This document shows, piece by piece, positions 7,938 to 15,336 of a stretch of 36,242 nt of DNA. The translations under genes were made by a program, and so were the position numbers. Source of the stretch: Paraburkholderia madseniana (GTDB lineage Bacteria > Pseudomonadota > Gammaproteobacteria > Burkholderiales > Burkholderiaceae); the NCBI RefSeq assembly GCF_009690905.1, contig NZ_VOSW01000096.1:1-36242 (forward strand), written 5' to 3'. A model generated the notes under the pieces. That model saw only the letters and a list, made by a program, of their open reading frames with translations. It ran no database searches and was not told the origin of the DNA. How positions within the stretch are numbered: position 1 is the first letter of the stretch; every line of letters starts with the position of its first letter.

Positions 7938-7953
7938 ATGTCCATCCTATGAT
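7926..7953 (+). promoter_or_regulatory. Sigma-70 promoter of the GntR regulator gene
   Basis: -35 TTGACA at 7926-7931, 16-base spacer, -10 TATGAT at 7948-7953; predicted start near 7960, 18 bases before the ATG. The -35 is embedded in the palindromic operator. Confidence 0.6.
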
Positions 7954-7977
7954 GACCAACATACCGAGACGAACATC

Positions 7978-8718
7978 ATGTCCGACACAGATTCCGCCGC
8001 CGCCAATAGTTCGAAACCCGAAGCGATCGCCGAGCGCATCCGCGCCGCGATCCTCGAGCATCGGCTAGCGCCTGGCGCCAAGCTGACAGAAGCACAGTTA
8101 TGCGAAGTATTCGGCGTGAAGCGCGGCCCGATCCGGCAGGCGCTCGCGCAGCTGGCGACCGACCACCTCGTCGACCTCGAACCGAATCGTGGTGCGTTTG
8201 TTGCCAGCCCGTCGCTGCAGGAAGTGCATGAAGTGTTCGAAATGCGCCGGATCATCGAACTGGCCGTGGTTGAAAAGATTTGCGGCGGTCATGGCCTGCG
8301 CCGTTTGAAGAGCATCGGCAGCATGATCGGCCGTGAACGCAAAGCGTTCGAAACACGTGATTTTCCGGCGTGGATTCGCCTGTCGGGCGAGTTCCATACC
8401 GAGTTGGCGGGGCTCACCGGCAACGCGGTGCTGTGCGACTGCCTGAACGGACTAGTGGCGCGCTCCACGCTGATTTCGGCACTGTACGAGTCGCTCGGAC
8501 GCAGCCCTTGCTCGTTCGAGGACCATGAAGCGATTCTCGCCGCGCTCGACGCCGGCGATGCAAAAGAGGCGGCGGCACTGATGTCGCGCCATTTGCAAAG
8601 CGTCGAGTTGAAGATGCTGGAGCGCCCCGCACGTGGCGCGGCCGATCTGCATGAAGTGTTTGGCGCCCTTGGCGGCGCGTCGAAGGAAGCAGCTAGACCC
8701 AAGTCCGCGCCAGGCTGA
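7978..8718 (+). CDS. GntR family (FadR subfamily, FCD domain) transcriptional regulator
   Basis: This 246-residue DNA-binding protein has an N-terminal winged helix (about residues 16-78: IAERIRAAILEH, LTEAQLCEVFGVKRGPIRQAL, LEPNRGAFVASPS) and a C-terminal all-helical FCD ligand domain. The FCD metal-site histidines are in EFHTELAG and in the EDHEAIL...SRHLQSVE segment. The start follows directly from the promoter at 7926-7953. Its position just upstream of the NCS1 permease and the allantoin genes suggests control of purine or allantoin catabolism, but that is inference. FCD regulators answer to many small acids. No copy of the TTGTTGACAA operator was seen before the permease gene. Confidence 0.9.
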   Translation: MSDTDSAAANSSKPEAIAERIRAAILEHRLAPGAKLTEAQLCEVFGVKRGPIRQALAQLATDHLVDLEPNRGAFVASPSLQEVHEVFEMRRIIELAVVEKICGGHGLRRLKSIGSMIGRERKAFETRDFPAWIRLSGEFHTELAGLTGNAVLCDCLNGLVARSTLISALYESLGRSPCSFEDHEAILAALDAGDAKEAAALMSRHLQSVELKMLERPARGAADLHEVFGALGGASKEAARPKSAPG

Positions 8719-9054
8719 GGCAGGCGGCCGGTGCGCGCCCGTTGCCGGTGCGCGCCGCACTGAATTGAACTGAACCGAATCAGGCGTTGCAAGGCGGCTC
8801 TGCGTGAGCGCTGCCGGCTTGCGCACGCGTGGCCGTCACGGGATGACAGCCTTGGAGTAGTAACGCATCGCCGGGAATTCGCGGCGACAGGCGGTGCGAT
8901 AACCACAAGTACATCAAGTACGGAGACATCCGCGGCACGGTTAATCAATCGGCTCGAACCTCCCGTTTTCCGATCGGGGAGAAGAGGGCCGCTGGCATGG
9001 CCGATGCAACGTCCTTCGATTCGCTATCGATGGTCCCTATCCCAAGGAGGAATC
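8719..9054. other. Intergenic leader before the NCS1 permease gene
   Basis: These 336 bases hold no gene I can support. A 13-bp direct repeat GCCGGTGCGCGCC occurs at 8727-8739 and 8744-8756. A perfect AAGGAGG site (9044-9050) lies four bases before the permease ATG. I saw no convincing terminator, riboswitch or operator copy. Confidence 0.4.
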
Positions 9055-10536
9055 ATGGCTCAGTTCAGTGCAGCGCCCAGTAGTCCCGCAATTCCCACAT
9101 ACGCAGACGATGGCGCGCCCAGCGATCCGTCGACACCAGCAGGCTACAGCGAGAGGCTGTACAACGAAGATCTGGCGCCGCTGCGTCATCAAACCTGGGG
9201 TGCCTACAACATCTTCGCGTTCTGGATGTCGGACGTGCACAGCGTAGGCGGCTATGTGTTCGCGGGCAGTCTGTTCGCGCTTGGGCTGACGAGCTGGCAG
9301 GTGCTGATCGCGCTGCTGGTCGGCATTACGATTGTCAACCTGCTCTGCAACCTGATCGCCAAGCCGAGTCAGGCGAACGGCGTGCCTTATCCGGTGGCCT
9401 GCCGCGCAACGTTCGGCGTGCTTGGTGCGAATATTCCTGCCGTGATTCGCGGCCTGATCGCGGTCGCATGGTATGGAATTCAAACTTATCTGGCTTCGAG
9501 TGCGCTGGTAATCGTGGTGCTGAAGTTCGTCCCGCAACTGTTGCCGTATGCGGACATGCATCACCATGGTTTCATGGGTCTCTCCACCTTGGGCTGGGCC
9601 GGTTTCATGTTGCTGTGGGTCCTGCAGGCGCTGGTGTTCTGGCACGGCATGGAGACCATCAAGAAGTTCATCGACTTCGCCGGCCCGGCGGTCTATGTGG
9701 TGATGTTCATTCTCGCGGGCTACATGGTGTATCGCGCAGGATGGCGAAACATCGGCATCAACCTGGGCGGTGTCAAATATCACGGCATGGAAGTGGTGCC
9801 GGTGATGATCACGGCGACCTCGCTGGTGGTGTCGTACTTCTCCGGACCGATGCTGAATTTCGGCGACTTTTCGCGCTACGCTAAAAGTTTTCGCAGCGTG
9901 CGGCGCGGCAACTTCTGGGGCCTGCCGGTCAACTTCCTCGCCTTCTCGCTGGTGACAGTGGTTACAACCGCGGCGACGCTGCCGGTGTTTGGCCAACTGA
10001 TCACGGACCCGGTCGAAACGGTGGGCCGTATCGACTATCCGACCGCGGTGATTCTCGGTGCGTTGACCTTCACGATTGCAACGATCGGCATCAACATCGT
10101 CGCTAACTTTGTGTCGCCGGCCTTCGACTTCTCGAATGTCGCGCCGCGTCTGATCAGTTGGCGTGCGGGCGGCATGCTCGCGGCGGTGGCGTCGATTTTC
10201 ATCACGCCGTGGAACCTGTTCAACAATCCGGCCGTGATTCACTACACGCTTGACGTACTGGGCAGTTTCATTGGACCGTTGTATGGTGTCCTGATCGTTG
10301 ATTATTTCCTCGTGAAACGTCAAAAGATCGTACTCGATGATCTTTACTCGGTCTCCCCGAGCGGCTCGTACTGGTACAAAAACGGGGTCAACTACCGCGC
10401 GGTGGCTGCATTGTTGCCGGCTGCGGTCATCGCCGTGATCTGCGTGATGGTGCCGACGCTCGACGGGCTGGCCAATTTCTCCTGGTTCATCGGGGCTGCA
10501 TTGGGTGCAGTGTTTTACCGCGTGCTGGCTCGCTGA
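9055..10536 (+). CDS. NCS1 family nucleobase/allantoin:cation symporter
   Basis: This is a polytopic inner-membrane protein of 493 residues with about 12 hydrophobic segments. The family's first-helix motif region is present (QTWGAYNIFAFWMSDVHSVGGY), as are AKPSQANGVPYPVACRATFG, the AVAWYGIQTYLAS helix and LNFGDFSRY. NCS1 carriers (Mhp1, PucI, PurP types) bring hydantoins, allantoin, uracil or purines in with Na+ or H+. Placed ahead of the racemase and allantoinase genes, allantoin is the likely substrate; this is inference. ATG 9055 was chosen for the AAGGAGG site four bases upstream. The racemase gene begins 24 bases after the stop, so the two are probably co-transcribed. Confidence 0.9.
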   Translation: MAQFSAAPSSPAIPTYADDGAPSDPSTPAGYSERLYNEDLAPLRHQTWGAYNIFAFWMSDVHSVGGYVFAGSLFALGLTSWQVLIALLVGITIVNLLCNLIAKPSQANGVPYPVACRATFGVLGANIPAVIRGLIAVAWYGIQTYLASSALVIVVLKFVPQLLPYADMHHHGFMGLSTLGWAGFMLLWVLQALVFWHGMETIKKFIDFAGPAVYVVMFILAGYMVYRAGWRNIGINLGGVKYHGMEVVPVMITATSLVVSYFSGPMLNFGDFSRYAKSFRSVRRGNFWGLPVNFLAFSLVTVVTTAATLPVFGQLITDPVETVGRIDYPTAVILGALTFTIATIGINIVANFVSPAFDFSNVAPRLISWRAGGMLAAVASIFITPWNLFNNPAVIHYTLDVLGSFIGPLYGVLIVDYFLVKRQKIVLDDLYSVSPSGSYWYKNGVNYRAVAALLPAAVIAVICVMVPTLDGLANFSWFIGAALGAVFYRVLAR

Positions 10537-10560
10537 GTCAGTGCCGCAACAGGAGTCGCT

Positions 10561-11427
10561 ATGCGCATCAAACTGATCAATCCGAATACGACGCAACGCA
10601 TGACGGAAGCGATGGGCCGCTGCGCGCGCGATGTCGCCGCGCCCGGCACCGAAGTGATCGCGGTCAATCCGACAATGGGGCCACCATCTATCGAAGGCTA
10701 TTACGACGAAGCGCTCGCGACACCCGGTTTGCTGGCCGAAGTCATCGCCGGCGAACGTGAGGGCTGCGACGGGTACGTGATCGCCTGCTTTGGCGACCCC
10801 GGTTTATACGCGGCGCGCGAGTTGGCGCGCGGTCCGGTGATCGGCATCGCCGAGGCTGCGATGCACGCCGCAAGCGTGCTGGCGCCCGGATTTTCGGTGG
10901 TGACCACGCTGGCGCGTACCTGCGGAATGGCGTGGCATCTCGCCGAGCGCTACGGCATGAAGCGCTTCTGCCGCAACGTCCGCGCGACCGATGTCGCTGT
11001 GCTCGATCTCGACAAGCCCGGCTCGGCGGCGCGTCGCATCATCCTCGACGAATGCCGGCGCGCGCTGGAGGAGGACGGTTCGGACGCGATCGTGCTCGGT
11101 TGCGCCGGCATGGCCGAATTGTGCGCGGAGATCGAAGATGCGCTGGGCGCGCCGGTGATCGAGGGCGTGACGGCGGCGGTCAAATGGACCGAGGCGCTGG
11201 TCGCGCTGCGGCTGTCGACAGCCAAGCGGGGCGACTATGCGCGGCCGCTGGCCAAGCGTTACGACGGCGCACTGGAAGCCTTCAGTCCGACCGATGCGGA
11301 CCCAAATCCGCAGCCGTCGCGCAGTTCGGCCGCAAGCGCCACGGAAAGTGCAAATTCGAGTGGTTTACTGCGGGTAAACACCACGGAACGCCCGGTGGGG
11401 CCGGCTTCGCACATACATCCAGTCTGA
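10561..11427 (+). CDS. hpxA: Asp/Glu/hydantoin racemase family protein, probable allantoin racemase
   Basis: This cofactor-independent racemase uses two cysteines as acid/base: Cys76 in VIACFGDPG and Cys181 in VLGCAGMAEL. The N-terminal RIKLINPNTTQRMTEAM is the family opening. Hydantoin and allantoin racemases share these motifs; the allantoinase, allantoicase and ureidoglycolate lyase genes nearby favour allantoin, linking R- and S-allantoin pools. The family usually ends near residue 240-245. Here a further 45 residues (SPTDADPNPQPSRSSAASATE...) are Ser/Pro/Ala-rich and look like read-through of former non-coding sequence. Start ATG 10561 has AGGAG seven bases upstream. Confidence 0.85.
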   Translation: MRIKLINPNTTQRMTEAMGRCARDVAAPGTEVIAVNPTMGPPSIEGYYDEALATPGLLAEVIAGEREGCDGYVIACFGDPGLYAARELARGPVIGIAEAAMHAASVLAPGFSVVTTLARTCGMAWHLAERYGMKRFCRNVRATDVAVLDLDKPGSAARRIILDECRRALEEDGSDAIVLGCAGMAELCAEIEDALGAPVIEGVTAAVKWTEALVALRLSTAKRGDYARPLAKRYDGALEAFSPTDADPNPQPSRSSAASATESANSSGLLRVNTTERPVGPASHIHPV

Positions 11428-11440
11428 CACGCACTATCTG

Positions 11441-11470
11441 CCCGGGTGTATGGGCGCACCCGGGTGTTTT
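11441..11470 (+). terminator. Candidate terminator after the racemase gene
   Basis: Perfect 8-bp stem CCCGGGTG (11441-11448) and CACCCGGG (11457-11464), 8-base loop, then TGTTTT. The short T run makes termination partial at best, so it may separate permease-racemase from puuE-uraD. Confidence 0.5.
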
Positions 11471-11680
11471 CGCTACACTGGTCCCACTCGGCGCTGGTAC
11501 CTGAATGCTGTTTTGCTGATGCTTCTGGTGCCGCTTTTTCAGGGCTGTTTCCGCCTGCGCCGGCCGGCCTGCTTGCAAGGCAAACGCACACACCCGCATG
11601 CAGAACGCACGCAATCCCACGTGCATGTCACGTGAGTGCCGCGCGAATTTTACGGTCCGTCTCCACGCTTTCGTCAAACC

Positions 11681-12631
11681 ATGCCACTCGACTCGAACTA
11701 TCCACGCGATCTGATCGGCTACGGCCGCCACCCGGTGCAGGCGAACTGGCCGGGTCGAGCGCGCGTCGCGGTGCAATTCGTCCTGAACTACGAAGAGGGC
11801 GGTGAGAACTGCGTGCTGCACGGCGATCCGGGCTCGGAACAGTTTCTGTCGGAAATCGTCGGCGCGGCGTCGTATCCATCCCGGCACATGAGCATGGAGT
11901 CGATCTACGAATACGGCTCGCGGGCAGGCGTGTGGCGCATCCTGCGCGAATTCGAAAAACGTGGCCTGCCGCTCACGGTGTTCGGCGTCGGCATGGCGAT
12001 CGAACGGCATCCTGACCTGGGCCGCGCTTTCGTCGAGCTCGGCCATGAGATCGCTTGTCACGGCTATCGCTGGATTCACTATCAGGACGTGTCGCCGGAA
12101 AAAGAGGCGGAACACATGCGCCTCGGAATGGAAGCGATCGAACGCATCACCGGCGAGCGCGCGCTCGGCTGGTACACCGGTCGCGACAGTCCCAACACGC
12201 ATCGTCTGGTCGCCGAATACGGCGGCTTCCTGTACGACTCGGATTACTACGGCGACGATCTGCCGTTCTGGATGGATGTCGAAGTGACGGGCGGAGCCAA
12301 GAGCCCGCAATTGATCGTGCCGTACACGCTCGACACGAACGATATGCGCTTTGCAAGCCCGCAAGGCTTCAACACCGCGGACCATTTCTTCACGTACCTG
12401 CGCGACGCATTCGACGTGCTGTACGAAGAAGGCGACGAAGCACCGAAGATGCTGTCGATCGGCATGCACTGCCGTCTGCTCGGCCGTCCGGGGCGCTTCC
12501 GCGCGCTGCAACGTTTCCTCGACCATATCGAACAGCACGATCGCGTGTGGGTGACGCGGCGCGTCGATATCGCGCGTCACTGGCGCGAACATCACCCTTA
12601 CCAACAAAACAACCGCGGGGCAGCGGCATGA
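11681..12631 (+). CDS. puuE: Allantoinase PuuE (polysaccharide deacetylase fold)
   Basis: This 316-residue enzyme hydrolyses allantoin to allantoate and is the metal-independent type of allantoinase built on a NodB/chitin deacetylase fold, unrelated to the AllB amidohydrolase. Family features are the opening YPRDLIGYGRHP, VAVQFVLNYEEGGE, the GSRAGVWRIL helix, FGVGMAIERHPD, HEIACHGYRW, and GWYTGRDSPNTHRLV, all standard for PuuE. I chose ATG 11681; a GTG at 11636 is in frame but adds non-homologous residues. Its TGA overlaps the uraD ATG, so UraD and PuuE, consecutive steps, are coupled. Confidence 0.95.
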   Translation: MPLDSNYPRDLIGYGRHPVQANWPGRARVAVQFVLNYEEGGENCVLHGDPGSEQFLSEIVGAASYPSRHMSMESIYEYGSRAGVWRILREFEKRGLPLTVFGVGMAIERHPDLGRAFVELGHEIACHGYRWIHYQDVSPEKEAEHMRLGMEAIERITGERALGWYTGRDSPNTHRLVAEYGGFLYDSDYYGDDLPFWMDVEVTGGAKSPQLIVPYTLDTNDMRFASPQGFNTADHFFTYLRDAFDVLYEEGDEAPKMLSIGMHCRLLGRPGRFRALQRFLDHIEQHDRVWVTRRVDIARHWREHHPYQQNNRGAAA

Positions 12632-13149
12632 AGGCGATGCAATACACTCTGGATCAACTCAACAGCACCTCGACCGACGCGTTCGTCGCAGCGCTGTCGG
12701 GCATTTTCGAGCACTCGCCGTGGGTCGCGGAAATTGCCGCGCAGCAACGGCCTTTTGCCAGCATCGACGAACTGCACAGCAAGATGTCGAACATCGTCGA
12801 GACTGCGGGCGAAGAGAAGCAACTGGCGTTGATCAACGCCCACCCGGAGCTCGCCGGCAAGGCTGCCGTGCGCGGCGAGCTGACGGCCGAATCCACGCGA
12901 GAGCAGAGCGGCGCGGGCCTTGCCCAGTGCACGCAGGAAGAATTCGACAGGCTGCTGGCGTTGAACAGCGCCTATCGCGAGAAGTTCGGCTTTCCGTTCA
13001 TCCTCGCGGTGCGCGGCTACGACCGCCACGGCATCATCGCGAACTTCGAGGCGCGCGTGAACAACAGCCGCGCCGACGAATTGCGCGCGAGCCTCGATCA
13101 GATCTACCGCATCGCACGTTTCCGGCTCGACGACCTGATCGACGCGTAA
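12628..13149 (+). CDS. uraD: 2-oxo-4-hydroxy-4-carboxy-5-ureidoimidazoline (OHCU) decarboxylase
   Basis: This 173-residue cytosolic enzyme decarboxylates OHCU to S-allantoin, the last step of the uricase pathway. The catalytic His72 lies in LINAHPELAGK. The LTAESTREQSGAGL loop and the YREKFGFPFILAVRG segment with its substrate-binding Arg are all present. The start ATG at 12628 overlaps the puuE stop as ATGA. The pathway partner UraH lies on the minus strand at 16841. A 73-base gap with an AAGGAAG site separates uraD from alc. Confidence 0.95.
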   Translation: MKAMQYTLDQLNSTSTDAFVAALSGIFEHSPWVAEIAAQQRPFASIDELHSKMSNIVETAGEEKQLALINAHPELAGKAAVRGELTAESTREQSGAGLAQCTQEEFDRLLALNSAYREKFGFPFILAVRGYDRHGIIANFEARVNNSRADELRASLDQIYRIARFRLDDLIDA

Positions 13150-13222
13150 GGCTTCAACTACGCGTCGCGGACCTCGAACCGAAACGTTTTTTCAGTACCA
13201 ACAAACATTAAGGAAGACAAAG

Positions 13223-14236
13223 ATGGCACTCCCGATTCTCGACCCCAACGCACCGGAATTCACGCGCCGCTATGTGAACCTGGCGGACCCGCGTCTGGGC
13301 GCGCAGGCGCTCGAGGCCAGCGACGATTTCTTCGCACCGAAGGAACGCATGCTGAATCCGGAGCCGGCCGTCTTCATTCCGGGCAAGTACGACGACAACG
13401 GCAAGTGGATGGACGGCTGGGAAACGCGCCGCAAGCGCGCCAACGGTTACGACTGGTGCGTCGTGAAGCTCGCGCGTCCGGGCGTGATCAAGGGTCTCGA
13501 CCTCGACACCAGCCACTTCACGGGCAACTTCCCGCCGGCGGCTTCGGTTGAGGCTGCGCGCGTCGTGGACGGCGTGCCGAACCAGTCGACGCAATGGACC
13601 GAAATCGTCCCGTCGACCACGCTGCAGGGCAACAGCCACCACTATCACGAAGTCAGCGACGCGAACGCCTACACGCACCTGCGCGTGAACATTTACCCGG
13701 ACGGCGGTATTGCGCGTCTGCGTGTGTATGGCCAGCCGCAAGTCGACTGGGCAGGCGCAAGCCGCACGGAGCAGTTCGATCTGGCCGCGATGGAAAACGG
13801 CGCGTATCTGGTCGCGGCGAACAACCAGCACTTCGGCGCTGCATCGACGATTTTGATGCCGGGCCGCGGCGTGAACATGGGCGACGGCTGGGAAACGCGT
13901 CGCCGCCGTGAACCGGGCAACGACTGGGCGATCGTCGCGCTGGCGCAACCGGGCGTGATCAGGAAGATCGAAGTCGATACGGCTCACTTCAAGGGCAATT
14001 ATCCGGACCGTTGCTCGATCCAGGCCGCGTATGTGACGGGCGGCACGGACAGCTCGCTGATCACGCAAGCCATGTTCTGGCCGGTGCTGCTGGGTGAACA
14101 GAAACTGAAGATGGACAACCAGCACTATTTCGAAAGCGAAATCGCTGCGCTGGGTCCTGTCACGCACGTGCGCTTCAACATCATTCCGGACGGCGGCGTG
14201 TCGCGTCTGCGTCTGTGGGGCACGCTCGCATCATGA
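13223..14236 (+). CDS. alc: Allantoicase (allantoate amidinohydrolase)
   Basis: This 337-residue protein hydrolyses allantoate to ureidoglycolate and urea. It is a clear internal duplication. Each half has a DGWETRR motif (KWMDGWETRRKR and MGDGWETRRRR), then a DTxHFxGNxP motif (LDTSHFTGNFP and VDTAHFKGNYP), then a strand ending in PDGGxxRLRxxG (PDGGIARLRVYG and PDGGVSRLRLWG). This two-lobed jelly-roll layout is typical of the family. Start ATG 13223 follows AAGGAAG. The stop overlaps the allA start (ATGA). Confidence 0.97.
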   Translation: MALPILDPNAPEFTRRYVNLADPRLGAQALEASDDFFAPKERMLNPEPAVFIPGKYDDNGKWMDGWETRRKRANGYDWCVVKLARPGVIKGLDLDTSHFTGNFPPAASVEAARVVDGVPNQSTQWTEIVPSTTLQGNSHHYHEVSDANAYTHLRVNIYPDGGIARLRVYGQPQVDWAGASRTEQFDLAAMENGAYLVAANNQHFGAASTILMPGRGVNMGDGWETRRRREPGNDWAIVALAQPGVIRKIEVDTAHFKGNYPDRCSIQAAYVTGGTDSSLITQAMFWPVLLGEQKLKMDNQHYFESEIAALGPVTHVRFNIIPDGGVSRLRLWGTLAS

Positions 14237-14745
14237 AAACGCTGGCGATCGAACCCTTGACGAAGGAAGCGTTCGCCGCATTCGGCGACGTGGTCGAACT
14301 CGAAGGCGCGAAGCAGATTCCGATCAACCTCGGCACCACGATCCGCTATCACGACCTTGCGAAAGTGGACGTGACCGACGAGAACGGCCGCACGCTGGTG
14401 AACCTGTTTCGCGGTCAGCCGCGCACGTTGCCGTTCGAAGTGAAGATGCTCGAACGTCATCCGCTGGGCAGCCAGGCCTTCGTGCCGCTGAACGACAAAC
14501 CGTATCTGGTGGTCGTGGCCCCGGCTGGCGAGCTGGACCCGAAGCAGATTCGCGCGTTCGTGACGAGCGGCTGGCAAGGTGTGAACTATGCGAAGGGCGT
14601 CTGGCACCATCCGCTGATCGCATTGGGCGACGTGAGCGACTTTATCGTCGTCGATCGTGGCGGCGACGGGTTGAACCTGAACGAGCAGGATCTGGCCGAG
14701 TCGCTCTGGCTGACTGAAGATGCGTTGAGCGCGGTGACCGTTTGA
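14233..14745 (+). CDS. allA: Ureidoglycolate lyase
   Basis: This 170-residue cupin-like enzyme splits ureidoglycolate into glyoxylate and urea, completing allantoin breakdown. Family features include LTKEAFAAFGDVVE at the N terminus, NLFRGQPRTLPFEVKMLERH in the core, and then GSQAFVPL, GWQGVNYAKGVWHHPL and FIVVDRGG. Length matches E. coli AllA (160-170). The ATG at 14233 overlaps the allantoicase TGA, giving tight coupling. It is the last gene of the puuE-uraD-alc-allA run and is followed by a strong terminator. The sequence just after the stop carries a tandem 10-bp duplication (TTGCCTTAGC at 14751 and 14761). Confidence 0.95.
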   Translation: MKTLAIEPLTKEAFAAFGDVVELEGAKQIPINLGTTIRYHDLAKVDVTDENGRTLVNLFRGQPRTLPFEVKMLERHPLGSQAFVPLNDKPYLVVVAPAGELDPKQIRAFVTSGWQGVNYAKGVWHHPLIALGDVSDFIVVDRGGDGLNLNEQDLAESLWLTEDALSAVTV

Positions 14746-14795
14746 GGTCGTTGCCTTAGCTTGCCTTAGCGTAGTACGTTGAGCAAGCTGGTTAT

Positions 14796-14830
14796 AAAAA
14801 AGCCCACAGTGCACGCTGTGGGCTTTTTTT
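14796..14830. terminator. Bidirectional terminator after allA
   Basis: Stem AGCCCACAG (14801-14809), loop TGCACG, stem CTGTGGGCT (14816-14824), with an A run before and a T run after. It can serve allA on the plus strand and the XRE remnant on the minus strand. Confidence 0.9.
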
Positions 14831-14879
14831 CATATGCGGACTATTTCGCACTGCGGGACGCAAGCTCGTACGTCGAGCC

Positions 14880-15159
14880 TCATGAGTCCGCGTCCGGCAT
14901 GCGTTGTTCAGCCAGGATATCTTCGAGTGTCCGCCCGTGGCCGTGCGCGACGAACTTGAGGTCGTAGCCGGCCGCTTCGAGCAGGCGCACGAGCACCGAC
15001 ACGCTCATATCGTTTTTGGCCAGCGTTTCCATACGCGCGGCGCGCCAATTCCTCTTGAGACAGGTGACTTTCGCGCCGAACGGTCTTCAGCATGTTCGAT
15101 ACGTCAGCGAGATTGGTCATTTGTAGCCCCGGAGCGTCAAATCGGTAGATTTTAGCCAT
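14880..15159 (-). pseudogene. XRE-family HTH regulator, frameshifted with loss of the recognition-helix region
   Basis: Reading the minus strand from ATG 15159 or 15120 gives MTNLADVSNMLKTVRRES then HLSQEELARRA, a clear first half of an XRE helix-turn-helix. The frame then passes into arginine-rich nonsense. One base further on, another frame gives METLAKNDMSVSVLVRLLEA then AGYDLKFVAHGHGRTLEDIL and stops at 14880-14882. The two pieces are the normal start and end of one small regulator. The segment that should join them (the turn and recognition helix, roughly GxxRxTVSRxE) is missing, so a short deletion not divisible by three is the simplest cause. The product cannot bind DNA normally. Confidence 0.8.
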
Positions 15160-15216
15160 GTTGTAGCCCATGAGACACAATTTGTTCTTATGGTTTTGTG
15201 TCTCACGGGCTACAAC
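15160..15216. promoter_or_regulatory. 21-bp inverted repeat at the XRE remnant's promoter
   Basis: Left arm 15160-15180 and right arm 15196-15216 are inverted copies with a single mismatch, separated by 15 bases. The left arm ends directly at the ATG at 15159 of the minus-strand XRE remnant. A possible minus-strand -35 (TTGTAG) sits in the right arm with a -10 (CATAAG) in the spacer. Likely an autoregulatory operator. Confidence 0.6.
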
Positions 15217-15259
15217 TTCCCTTGTCATTCTGACAAGCCGTCTGAACCGAATGACCAAC

Positions 15260-15295
15260 AAAAAAACGGGCTTCCCGCTCACGCGAAAAGCCCGC
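15260..15295 (-). terminator. Terminator of puuD
   Basis: On the minus strand a CGGGCTT stem (15288-15294) pairs with AAGCCCG (15267-15273) and is followed by seven T (15266-15260). It lies about 40 bases after the puuD stop. Confidence 0.75.
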
Positions 15296-15336
15296 TTCAT
15301 GCTTTGCGAAGCCGGGCGCAACACCCGGCCAGCGCC

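Noticed and set aside
8719..9054. Possible riboswitch in the permease leader
   Set aside because: The region can form imperfect hairpins, but none matches a purine, xanthine or guanidine riboswitch core that I can recall, so no call is made.
9037..10596. Minus-strand open frame of over 500 codons opposite the NCS1 permease
   Set aside because: Composition is Arg/His/Asp-rich as expected of a shadow; the plus strand encodes a motif-rich membrane protein.
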